A DNA stretch of 64,000 nt, taken from contig NZ_QOVK01000012.1 of NCBI RefSeq assembly GCF_004104075.1, positions 50,493 through 114,492 on the forward strand. The letters are read 5' to 3'. The first letter of the stretch is position 1. Each line of letters opens with the position of its first letter. This DNA comes from Leeuwenhoekiella polynyae (GTDB lineage Bacteria; Bacteroidota; Bacteroidia; Flavobacteriales; Flavobacteriaceae). Below the pieces are notes generated by a model. The model was given only the letters and a program-made list of their open reading frames with translations. It did not search any database and had not been told where the DNA came from. This document shows positions 56,173 through 64,000 of this stretch, in pieces. The position numbers and the translations under genes are program-made.

Positions 56173-57900
56173 TTGTCAAAACTTTATAAAATTGCAATCG
56201 TAGGCGTGGGACCGAGAGGACTAGCCGCTCTTGAGAGTCTTTATCTCGCAAAGAAAAACTCTAATTCAAGCAAAAAGTTGAAAGTTGTTTTATTTGAAGC
56301 TTCTGCATATCCTGGGGCTGGACAGATCTGGACTCCCAACCAAGTTGAGACCAATTTATCTAATATTCACGAGCGTAATTTGTCTAATAATTTAGCAGGA
56401 AGAGAGGCTTTATATTTTGATGATGTTTTTATTCCGGAGTTTCCCAGTTATAAAAATTGGTTAACCACCACTGATGATGACTATTCTGAAAAAGATGTTT
56501 TTCCTTCAAGAGCAAAACTTGGTAGTTATTTGAATGAGCGATTTAATACGTTTAGAGAAGCTTTAATAGGTTCTGATTTGGTCGATTTTTACCAGAAAGA
56601 GGTTACTAAAATTGAACCATCAGAAACCGGGTGTCTTGTTTATACTAAGGATGATCAACAGATTGAAGTGGATGAAGCTGTTTTAACCATTGGTCATCAG
56701 CCAACCTATGATTCAAAACAATTGACAACCTGGGGAAAACACGCAGAAGAAAATAATCTAAAATTATATGAAGATCCTTACCCTGTAGGAGCCTTAGAAA
56801 CCGATTCAATTTCTGCCGAAACCACTGTCGCTTTACGCGGTTTTGGTTTATCTATGGTAGATCAGGTAAGAGCCTTGAGTATTGGTTTTGGGGGAGTTTT
56901 TAAAGAAAAAAAAGATTCCATTAAGTGGGAATATATTCCTTCTGAAAAAGCCCCTAAGCACTTAGTCGTTTTCTCTTTAAATGGGTTGCCGCCTGCACCA
57001 AAACCTGTAAGTGCAACTATAGATAATTGGTTTAAACCGAATGAACAAGAAAAACAGTCTTTTATACGTGCTATTGAAAAAGCCGAACAACGTGCAGCAT
57101 CTATAAAAGATGCTTCCTTTTTGATTGAAGCACTTGCAGAAATGGCGGCTTCAGTTTATCTAAGAATGTCTGTGCATAGCAGAAAACATAAACTTTCCCA
57201 TCAAGAATTATCACAACTGACAATACAGTTGATTAAAGATCCAGATACGGCTCACGATCTCATTTTAAAGCATGATTTACCGGCACTGGAAGCCATGGAG
57301 CATTTGCTGCAAATGGCTTTTGGTAAGACGGCTATTAGTCTTGATTACTGTTTAGGACAAGTCTGGCGGTTTGCTTTAGGAATTTTATACCACGATTATA
57401 CGTATTTAAATTTACCAGATGCGGCAATGGTTGATGTTGTAAACTATATAGAGGCGAGTAAACGCTACTCTTATGGACCGCCCGTGAAAAGTTTACAACA
57501 ATTAATGGCATTGGTAGAAGCCGGTGTTCTCAATCTCGATTTTGTAAACAACCCGACAATTACACCTGTTGAAAACGGATGGAAATTGGAGAAAAATAAC
57601 CAATCTATCATCACTCAGGTTATGGTAAACTCAGTAATAGATGCGCCCCAACTCGTTGCTGTTTCTAGCCCGTTGATTCAAAATTTGCTTGAAGATAAGC
57701 GCGTTGACCCTGTGAGTTATAAACTGGGGTTGCACACGCTTGAAGATGGAAGTATCATTAGCAAAAACGGAAATAGTCATCAGCATATTTCTCTTTTAGG
57801 CCGTCTGGCTAAAGGAAGTATTATAGGAGTTGATGATTTGATAGAATGCTTCGGAAAACCCGCTCATAAATGGGCAGATTCTCTAATTGAACGTTTATAA
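56173..57900 (+). CDS. FAD-NAD(P)-binding protein (HydA/PF13454-like)
   Basis: A 575-residue flavoprotein. N-terminal GVGPRGLAALESL (dinucleotide-binding), FEASAYPGAGQIW, and NLSNIHERNLSNN are typical of the large bacterial FAD/NAD(P)-binding family found near siderophore or thiol modules. No disulfide pair for a classic reductase is clear. Start is TTG (56173), the only plausible start after an in-frame stop 12 bases upstream. Single gene; function uncertain. Confidence 0.8.
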   Translation: MSKLYKIAIVGVGPRGLAALESLYLAKKNSNSSKKLKVVLFEASAYPGAGQIWTPNQVETNLSNIHERNLSNNLAGREALYFDDVFIPEFPSYKNWLTTTDDDYSEKDVFPSRAKLGSYLNERFNTFREALIGSDLVDFYQKEVTKIEPSETGCLVYTKDDQQIEVDEAVLTIGHQPTYDSKQLTTWGKHAEENNLKLYEDPYPVGALETDSISAETTVALRGFGLSMVDQVRALSIGFGGVFKEKKDSIKWEYIPSEKAPKHLVVFSLNGLPPAPKPVSATIDNWFKPNEQEKQSFIRAIEKAEQRAASIKDASFLIEALAEMAASVYLRMSVHSRKHKLSHQELSQLTIQLIKDPDTAHDLILKHDLPALEAMEHLLQMAFGKTAISLDYCLGQVWRFALGILYHDYTYLNLPDAAMVDVVNYIEASKRYSYGPPVKSLQQLMALVEAGVLNLDFVNNPTITPVENGWKLEKNNQSIITQVMVNSVIDAPQLVAVSSPLIQNLLEDKRVDPVSYKLGLHTLEDGSIISKNGNSHQHISLLGRLAKGSIIGVDDLIECFGKPAHKWADSLIERL

Positions 57901-57991
57901 TTTAAAATTTTGTAATCCTCTAAAAATGAAGGGTATAATTTTTTAGGAAGTGGAAATAATATTGTTTCTTTAAAATTCCAACTTAGAAATT

Positions 57992-59530
57992 ATGCTTACA
58001 AAGGTTTATGGCTCAGCAGTTTTTGGCGTTGAAGCATCTACGATTACTATCGAAGTAAATATTGACAAAGGTATTGGTTATCATCTTGTAGGATTGCCTG
58101 ATAATGCGATTCGGGAAAGCAATTACCGTATTGCCGCCGCACTTCAAAACAACGGTTTTAAAATTCCCGGAAAGAAAATTACGCTCAATATGGCTCCTGC
58201 AGATTTACGCAAGGAGGGAAGTGCGTACGATCTCACACTTGCTATTGGCATTTTAGCAGCCAGCGGACAAATTAAGGCTGAGAATCTGGATGAGTATATC
58301 ATTATGGGCGAACTCTCTCTAGATGGGAGTCTGCAGCCTATTCGGGGCGCTTTGCCCATAGCAATAAAAGCTCAGGAAGAAGGTTTTAAAAAATTTCTAT
58401 TACCCAGTCAGAATGCACGAGAAGCCGCAATTGTAAAAGACCTGGAAGTTTACGCGATTGATAGTATTGCACAAGTCATTGATCACTTTGATAAGGATAC
58501 AGTACTCGAGCGTACGATTGTAGATACGCGAACTGAATTTTTCAATGCCTTAGAGCATCCGGAGTTTGATTTTGCAGATGTAAAAGGTCAGGAATCCATC
58601 AAACGCTGTATGGAAATCGCCGCTGCCGGTGGTCATAATATCATTTTAATAGGTCCTCCTGGCGCAGGAAAAACCATGCTGGCGAAACGCCTGCCTTCCA
58701 TCTTACCACCTATGACGTTGCGAGAAGCGCTGGAGACTACTAAAATTCACAGTGTTTCCGGGCGTATGCGGGAACATGTGGGATTGATGGCACAACGACC
58801 ATTCCGAAGTCCGCATCACACGATTTCAGACGTCGCGTTAGTTGGCGGCGGTGCTTATCCACAGCCGGGAGAAATTTCACTGGCTCATAATGGCGTATTG
58901 TTTTTAGATGAGTTGCCGGAGTTTAAGCGTACCGTGCTTGAAGTGATGCGTCAGCCGTTGGAAGACCGGGAAGTAACCATCTCAAGAGCCAAATTTACCG
59001 TGACCTATCCCAGTAGTTTTATGCTGGTCGCTAGTATGAACCCCAGCCCCGGAGGCTATTTTAACGACCCCGGTGCTCCCGTGACCAGTACTCCCGCAGA
59101 AATGCAACGGTATCTGAGTAAAGTTTCCGGTCCGTTATTAGATCGTATAGATATTCACATAGAAGTTACACCTGTTCCGTTTGAAAAATTGTCTGATGAG
59201 CGCAAAGCGGAAAGCAGCATTGCAATACGCAAACGCGTGACCGAAGCCCGCAAATTGCAAACTGAACGTTTCCGAGAAAGCGAAAACATTCATTATAATG
59301 CACAAATGAGCGTAAAACAAATAAGAAAGCATTGTGCATTAGATTCTGGTTCTAAAGAGCTGTTGAAAAACGCTATGGAAAAACTGAACCTTTCCGCAAG
59401 AGCGTATGATCGTATTTTAAAAGTATCCAGAACAATAGCAGATCTGGAAGCTTCCCCTCAAATAGAATCACACCACATTACCGAAGCGATTCAATATAGA
59501 AGCCTGGATCGTGAGGGTTGGTTGGGGTGA
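57992..59530 (+). CDS. comM: YifB/ComM family Mg chelatase-like AAA+ ATPase
   Basis: A 512-residue AAA+ ATPase. N-terminal ChlI-like domain (VGLPDNAIRESNYRIAAAL), Walker A GPPGAGKTMLAK, Walker B FLDELPEF and sensor MNPSPGG. C-terminal Mg_chelatase_C domain ([14 protein letters not shown]). In naturally competent bacteria ComM is a helicase that promotes branch migration during recombination. Its last ~230 bases have a mutated duplicate at 60514-60754. Confidence 0.94.
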   Translation: MLTKVYGSAVFGVEASTITIEVNIDKGIGYHLVGLPDNAIRESNYRIAAALQNNGFKIPGKKITLNMAPADLRKEGSAYDLTLAIGILAASGQIKAENLDEYIIMGELSLDGSLQPIRGALPIAIKAQEEGFKKFLLPSQNAREAAIVKDLEVYAIDSIAQVIDHFDKDTVLERTIVDTRTEFFNALEHPEFDFADVKGQESIKRCMEIAAAGGHNIILIGPPGAGKTMLAKRLPSILPPMTLREALETTKIHSVSGRMREHVGLMAQRPFRSPHHTISDVALVGGGAYPQPGEISLAHNGVLFLDELPEFKRTVLEVMRQPLEDREVTISRAKFTVTYPSSFMLVASMNPSPGGYFNDPGAPVTSTPAEMQRYLSKVSGPLLDRIDIHIEVTPVPFEKLSDERKAESSIAIRKRVTEARKLQTERFRESENIHYNAQMSVKQIRKHCALDSGSKELLKNAMEKLNLSARAYDRILKVSRTIADLEASPQIESHHITEAIQYRSLDREGWLG

Positions 59531-59659
59531 AAGCTAAATCGCTTGTTTACAGTTTGTTAGTTTTAAAAGATGAGGATTCATAAAATTATTGTTAAAACTT
59601 TTTTTGATATTGTTAACGATTTTTGCCATTATTGTTAAATATTCTTAAAAATCATAACA

Positions 59660-60340
59660 ATGAATCGAGATGCTCAACTGGCTTTTTGTAAAAAATGTAC
59701 CAACCGCGAAATGAACTTGAAAGAAGGTTTACTTTGCGGAATCACCAATCAAAAAGCATCTTTTGACAGTACGTGTATGGATTTTAAAGAAGATTCTTCT
59801 GTAAAAATTGTTGCTCACGAAACAGAAGGCTTAGAGCTAAGTCAGGTAATAGAAAAACTTTCTGAAGAAGATTTAAATTATGTAAAAAGTCAGGAGAATT
59901 TAATTCCGGCGGTCATATGCGGTGCAATAGCAGGCTTAATAGGTGCTATTTTATGGGGAATGATCACGGTAGTTACAGATTTTCAAATAGGCTATATGGC
60001 TGTTGCTATTGGTGCAGGGGTTGGTTACACTATTAGATTAGTTGGTAAAGGTGTAAGTCAGATATTTGGTTTTTGGGGTGGAGCGATTGCTTTTGTTTCA
60101 GTTGTTTTAGGGAACATCTTTAGCATTATGGGGGTGATTGCAAATGCTCAGGATATCAGCCTTCTTGAAACGATGTTATATTTAGATTACACTTATCTTC
60201 CAGAATTGATGTCAGAAACGTTTAGTCCTATTGATTTGCTTTTTTATGGTATTGCTATTTACGAAGGTTATAAGTTTTCATTTCGCGTTCTTACCCAAGA
60301 GGAATTAGAGAAAATGAGAATTGAAAATTCTAATCAATAA
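59660..60340 (+). CDS. membrane protein with N-terminal Cys-rich (zinc-ribbon-like) domain
   Basis: A 226-residue protein of unknown function. N-terminal CKKCTNREMNLKEGLLCG and a third Cys (TCMDF) give a possible zinc ribbon; residues ~80-200 contain four hydrophobic segments, and the tail is charged. It lies exactly between comM and the broken comM duplicate, which suggests it arrived or was moved with the duplication. No family is certain. Confidence 0.7.
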   Translation: MNRDAQLAFCKKCTNREMNLKEGLLCGITNQKASFDSTCMDFKEDSSVKIVAHETEGLELSQVIEKLSEEDLNYVKSQENLIPAVICGAIAGLIGAILWGMITVVTDFQIGYMAVAIGAGVGYTIRLVGKGVSQIFGFWGGAIAFVSVVLGNIFSIMGVIANAQDISLLETMLYLDYTYLPELMSETFSPIDLLFYGIAIYEGYKFSFRVLTQEELEKMRIENSNQ

Positions 60341-60513
60341 ATATCGAATTACTACTAGATTCCTTTTGTTTTAAGTTAGACAGGCACTTTTCACTTTTTT
60401 TTGTAACGTGTTATTGTAGGTTGTAAGACACTCAATTATATCTTTTCATTGCGTTGAAACTAATTTTGAAACTCAGTTATATCATCCATATTATAAGGAA
60501 GAACTAGATCCCG

Positions 60514-60754
60514 CATTGATTATAATGCACCAATGAGCGTAAAACAAATCAGAAACTATTGTGCTTTAGACTCTGTTTCTAAAGAGCTGTTGAAAAGCGC
60601 TGAAAAACTTAATCTTTCCGCAAGAGTGTATGATCGTATTTTAAAAGTATCCAGAACAATAGCAGATCTGAAAACTTCATCTCAAATAGAATCACACTAC
60701 ATTACCGAAGCAATTCAATATAGAAGCTTAGATCGTGAGGGTTGGTTTCGATGA
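60514..60754 (+). pseudogene. duplicate fragment of the comM 3' end
   Basis: The last ~235 bases of comM are repeated with roughly 85-90% identity. The frame is still open (73 codons from ATG 60533, e.g. [13 protein letters not shown] and [12 protein letters not shown]) and carries an in-frame 3-base deletion (one Met lost). It has no ATPase domain, so it cannot be functional as ComM; a remnant of a tandem duplication or of homology-directed insertion. Confidence 0.85.
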
Positions 60755-60901
60755 ATAAACTTGTTCTTTTAATGAATGTGCATTAAAATTCAAAAATCAT
60801 TAAATAAACCCTAATAGTTTTGTAACTTTTAGACTTTAAATGCGTCTTTTTTAAAAGTTTTAAGAACGTATTCACCATTTATTAATCAAAAATTAAGATC
60901 A

Positions 60902-63769
60902 ATGATCAACACAAAATGGACTCCGGTGGCACTGATGCTGTCGTTATTTGTGGCAACGCTGGTTTCTTGTGAAGATAAGGAAGCCGATAAAGATGTCGCA
61001 GATGCAAAACTATCTATCGACTATGAAAAGTATGAACTTGAAAACGGTTTGAATGTCGTACTTCATCAAGACAAGAGTGATCCTATTGTTTCTGTAGCTA
61101 TTCAGTATGGCGTAGGGTCAAATCGCGAGAAAAAGGGACGTACCGGCTTTGCACACTTGTTTGAGCACATGCTTTTTCAGGAATCTGAGCATGTTCCGCA
61201 AGATCAATTCTTTAAAACCATTCAGGATGTAGGTGGTACGTTAAATGGCGGTACCTGGCAAGATGGTACTGTTTATTACGAAGTTGTACCTAATAATTCG
61301 CTTGAGACTGTTCTTTGGTTAGAATCAGATCGTATGGGGTTCCTGATCAATACGGTTACAGCATCTGCTTTTGCTAATCAACAAGAAGTGGTTCAGAATG
61401 AAAAACGGCAGCGTGTAGATAACAATCCTTACGGGCATACGAGTTGGGTAATTGACAAGAATTTATTTCCTGATGGGCACCCTTACAGCTGGCAGGTAAT
61501 TGGTGAACTTGAAGATCTTCAGAATGCGACCGTAGCAGATGTAAAGGAGTTTTACGATAAATTTTACGGTCCTAATAATGCTACTCTGGTTATTGCCGGG
61601 GACTTTGAAGAAGGAAAAGCTAAAGAACTTGTAGAAAAGTATTTTGGTGAAATTAAGAAACGCCAGGAGGTTGCACCTTTAGCCGTTATGAATGTGACGC
61701 TTGATGAAACCAAGCGTCTGTATCACGAAGATAATTTTGCTACAGCGCCTCAACTCAATATGGTATGGCCTACCGTGGAGCAGTATACAGATGATGCGTA
61801 TGCATTAGATTTTTTAGGTGAAATTCTTTCTGACGGAAAAAATGCACCGCTTTACCGCGTTCTGGTTGAAGATATGGAGTTGGCCTCAGAGCCTTATGCG
61901 TGGAATGGTTCTGATCAGATCGCGGGAAAATTTAGAATTTCGGTCACTGCAAATTCTGGTGTAGATTTAGACAGTGTAGAAACCGGTATTACTAAGGCAT
62001 TTGCACTTTTTGAAGAAGAAGGGGTAAAAGAATCGGATATTGAACGTATAAAAGCAGGTCTAGAAACCGATTTTTATAACGGAATAAGCAGCGTTTTGGG
62101 TAAATCTTTCCAGCTGGCACAATATGATGTATTTACCGATGATCCGGGTTTTATTGAGAAGGATATCGAAAACATTAAAGCAGTTACTGCAGAGGATGTA
62201 ACGCGCGTTTATGATAAGTACATTAAAGGAAAACCTTTTATATTAACCAGTTTTGTACCTAAAGGTCAAGTAGAATTGATTGCTGAAAATTCAGAAAAAG
62301 CAGAAGTTGTAGAAGAGGAAATCACAGAAAATGTTGAAACGGAGGTTGTAGATGCTGATGTAGAGATCGAAAAAACACCTTCTAAATTTGATCGTTCTGT
62401 AGCGCCTGAAATGGGTGAGACTCCAAAATTAAACATTCCGGATTCCTGGACAGCTAACTTGCCCAATGAGATGGAAGTTTATGGTATTGTTCAGGATGAG
62501 CTGCCACTGGTAAACTTTAGTCTGGTCATAGATGGGGGTCATTTACTAGATGACCTTAGTAAAAATGGTGTTGCAAATCTAATGAGCGACATGATGATGG
62601 AGGGTACAGCGACAAAAACACCTCTTGAGCTTGAAGAAGCAATAGATCGTCTTGGAGCAAGTATTAACATGTACACAACAGATGAATCTTTAGTTTTAAG
62701 AGGAAATACCCTTGCTCGTAATTTTGATGCAACAATGGCACTGGTACAAGAGATCTTATTAGAACCACGCTGGGATGAAAAAGAATTTGCACGTATCAAA
62801 ACCAGCACAATTAATGGAATCAAACGTTCTGACGCAAATCCTAATGTGATTGCAAACCGGGTTTATAATAAAATGCTTTATGGTGAGAATCATCCGCTTG
62901 CACAGCCTACTTCAGGTACGGTTGAGTCTGTAGAAGCGATTACTATTCAGGATCTAAAAGACTACTATACTAAATATATTTCACCATCTGTGAGTCGTTT
63001 CCATGTAGTGGGAGATGTTTTAGAAAGTCAGGCGCTAGCTGCTTTAGACGGATTGAAAGAAAATTGGGAAGCAAAAGAAGTTAGAATTCCTGAGTTCCCT
63101 ATTAAGAACGATCGTGATAAAGCATCTTTATATTTTGTAGATGTTCCTAACGCAAAACAATCTGTTATCAATATTGGTTACATAGCGATGCCGCGTACTG
63201 ATGAAGATTTCTATCCTGCTGAAGTAATGAATTATAAACTAGGAGGTTCTTTTAGTGGTAATGTGAATTTGGTTTTACGTGAAGAAAAAGGATATACCTA
63301 CGGGGCGCGTTCCGGGTTTAGCGGAACAAAAATTCCAGGTACGTTTACTGCTTCTTCGAGTGTAAGAACCAATACTACGGGCGAATCTGTTTCGATCTTT
63401 AAAGATGAAATAGCTAACTATAAAGCGGGGATTTCTGAAGAGGATTTGGCATTTACTAAGAATGCGTTAATCAAATCAAATGCAAGGCGCTTTGAAACAC
63501 AAGGTTCATTATTGGGAATGCTTCAGGAGCGTAGTGCTTACGGTCTTGATCCTAATTACATCGCTGAAGAAGAAGCGACGATTAATAATATGACTTTAGA
63601 ACAACACAAAGAGTTGGCTAACAAATATCTTGATGAGTCTAAAATGGCATATTTGGTTGTAGGTGATGCGGCAACGCAGTATCAGCAGTTTAAAGATATG
63701 GGCTTTGATGAAGTGATGCTGTTAGACAAAGATGGAAATGAAGTAAGGCTTGAGGAAATCAAGAAGTAA
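60902..63769 (+). CDS. M16 family zinc peptidase lipoprotein, two-domain
   Basis: A 955-residue lipoprotein (lipobox LVSC, Cys ~23). The first M16 half has the inverted zinc motif HLFEH (His85, Glu88, His89) with third ligand Glu in QQEVVQNEKR. An acidic linker (~470-510) joins an M16 half lacking the motif (inactive partner). This is the usual layout of periplasmic or surface M16 peptidases that cleave small peptides. A TAGTTTTG box at 60815 may be the promoter. Confidence 0.92.
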   Translation: MINTKWTPVALMLSLFVATLVSCEDKEADKDVADAKLSIDYEKYELENGLNVVLHQDKSDPIVSVAIQYGVGSNREKKGRTGFAHLFEHMLFQESEHVPQDQFFKTIQDVGGTLNGGTWQDGTVYYEVVPNNSLETVLWLESDRMGFLINTVTASAFANQQEVVQNEKRQRVDNNPYGHTSWVIDKNLFPDGHPYSWQVIGELEDLQNATVADVKEFYDKFYGPNNATLVIAGDFEEGKAKELVEKYFGEIKKRQEVAPLAVMNVTLDETKRLYHEDNFATAPQLNMVWPTVEQYTDDAYALDFLGEILSDGKNAPLYRVLVEDMELASEPYAWNGSDQIAGKFRISVTANSGVDLDSVETGITKAFALFEEEGVKESDIERIKAGLETDFYNGISSVLGKSFQLAQYDVFTDDPGFIEKDIENIKAVTAEDVTRVYDKYIKGKPFILTSFVPKGQVELIAENSEKAEVVEEEITENVETEVVDADVEIEKTPSKFDRSVAPEMGETPKLNIPDSWTANLPNEMEVYGIVQDELPLVNFSLVIDGGHLLDDLSKNGVANLMSDMMMEGTATKTPLELEEAIDRLGASINMYTTDESLVLRGNTLARNFDATMALVQEILLEPRWDEKEFARIKTSTINGIKRSDANPNVIANRVYNKMLYGENHPLAQPTSGTVESVEAITIQDLKDYYTKYISPSVSRFHVVGDVLESQALAALDGLKENWEAKEVRIPEFPIKNDRDKASLYFVDVPNAKQSVINIGYIAMPRTDEDFYPAEVMNYKLGGSFSGNVNLVLREEKGYTYGARSGFSGTKIPGTFTASSSVRTNTTGESVSIFKDEIANYKAGISEEDLAFTKNALIKSNARRFETQGSLLGMLQERSAYGLDPNYIAEEEATINNMTLEQHKELANKYLDESKMAYLVVGDAATQYQQFKDMGFDEVMLLDKDGNEVRLEEIKK

Positions 63770-63791
63770 TAATCTCCAAGATAATTCATTT

Positions 63792-63827
63792 GAAACCCCA
63801 AAGGTTCGCTAGAATCTTTGGGGTTTC
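63792..63827 (+). terminator. rho-independent terminator after the M16 gene
   Basis: GAAACCCCAAAG (63792-63803) pairs with CTTTGGGGTTTC (63816-63827), with three more pairs inside, then T-rich sequence. Confidence 0.85.
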
Positions 63828-63885
63828 TTATTTAATGGATGTTAGGTAATACTAAGACTTTGATGATTGTATGATCTTAATTATT

Positions 63886-64000
63886 TTATTGGCGCCGCCA
63901 AAGGGTTTAATACCCCGAGGCTTGCCTCGAAATTGAAAATTTGTTTCTAACGAATGCCTCGTGGGCCTGCCTTTGTCGGCAGACAGGCTTGCCCCGAGGT
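63886..64000. repeat. REP-like intergenic repeat, copy B, cut by the window edge
   Basis: Nearly identical to copy A at 22785, but with a 22-base insertion after GTGGGC that itself forms a hairpin (CTGCC-N6-GGCAG). The end of the element runs beyond the window. Confidence 0.75.

Noticed and set aside
60400..60415. GTAAC-GTGT-TATTG as a fourth sulfur operator
   Set aside because: Right half does not match GTTAC and no TANNTTTG box lies at the required spacing.

Overview
The window looks like chromosomal DNA from a marine-type member of the Flavobacteriaceae (Bacteroidota). The evidence is low GC, a short RpoD without region 1.1, a parA-parB-DUF5683-dapB-lepB operon, a B12-dependent methylmalonyl-CoA mutase pair, TlpA-type and M16 lipoproteins, A-rich leaders without Shine-Dalgarno sequences, and -7 boxes of the Bacteroidota form TANNTTTG. 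Genus cannot be fixed from sequence reading alone (Leeuwenhoekiella/Gramella-like is a guess). No rRNA, tRNA, CRISPR array, prophage or intact insertion sequence was seen.

Layout. 0-5.7 kb: end of an SF2 helicase, a DUF2490 protein, and a TonB receptor group likely for a metal. 5.7-13 kb: rpoD, PBP1A, an SLC13 permease, and a Crp/Fnr regulator with an SDR enzyme. 13-20.3 kb: small membrane and hypothetical genes, an OmpA lipoprotein, a SlyD-like FKBP, lepB, dapB, DUF5683, parB, parA. 20.5-22.8 kb: a compact unreported-looking locus with a 55-residue Cys/Pro-rich peptide, an isoprenoid-synthase-fold-like protein and a PqqD-M50 membrane protease. 23-30.8 kb: dienoyl-CoA-reductase-like SDR, TlpA protein, methylmalonyl-CoA mutase, DivIC/FtsB-like protein, udk. 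30.9-41.6 kb: sulfur genes (YeeE/YedE pair, persulfide-dioxygenase-like MBL-rhodanese, SulP) interleaved with cydAB, a transglutaminase, a sterol desaturase and an LpxR-like protein. 41.8-49 kb: tilS, dsbD-like, CocE/NonD hydrolase, DUF885. 49-56 kb: ClC channel, an intergenic RNA-like repeat pair, two GH13 alpha-amylases and an aquaporin. 56-64 kb: FAD-NAD(P) protein, comM/YifB, a zinc-ribbon membrane protein, a broken duplicate of the comM 3' end, an M16 peptidase and a REP-like repeat.

The two strongest new signals are as follows. (1) The 20.5-22.8 kb locus reads as a minimal RiPP-type operon: precursor peptide, stem-loop attenuator, then two tightly coupled enzyme genes. (2) Three separate sulfur transcription units share an inverted repeat GTAAC-N4-GTTAC, placed exactly 30 bp (start to start on the + strand) from the TTTG of a -7 promoter box in all three. 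This is the geometry of class II activation by a Crp/Fnr-type regulator and defines a candidate sulfur regulon.

Other notable points are a one-base slip in a T6 run that destroys the lipoprotein signal of the second amylase, two (perhaps three) minus-strand hairpins with GNRA loops and one covarying pair after the ClC gene, and dispersed REP-like repeats. Several start codons were moved from the longest reading frame (parA, udk, tilS, slyD-like, sulP, first amylase) because the longer versions begin at TTG upstream of a better start or overlap a promoter.
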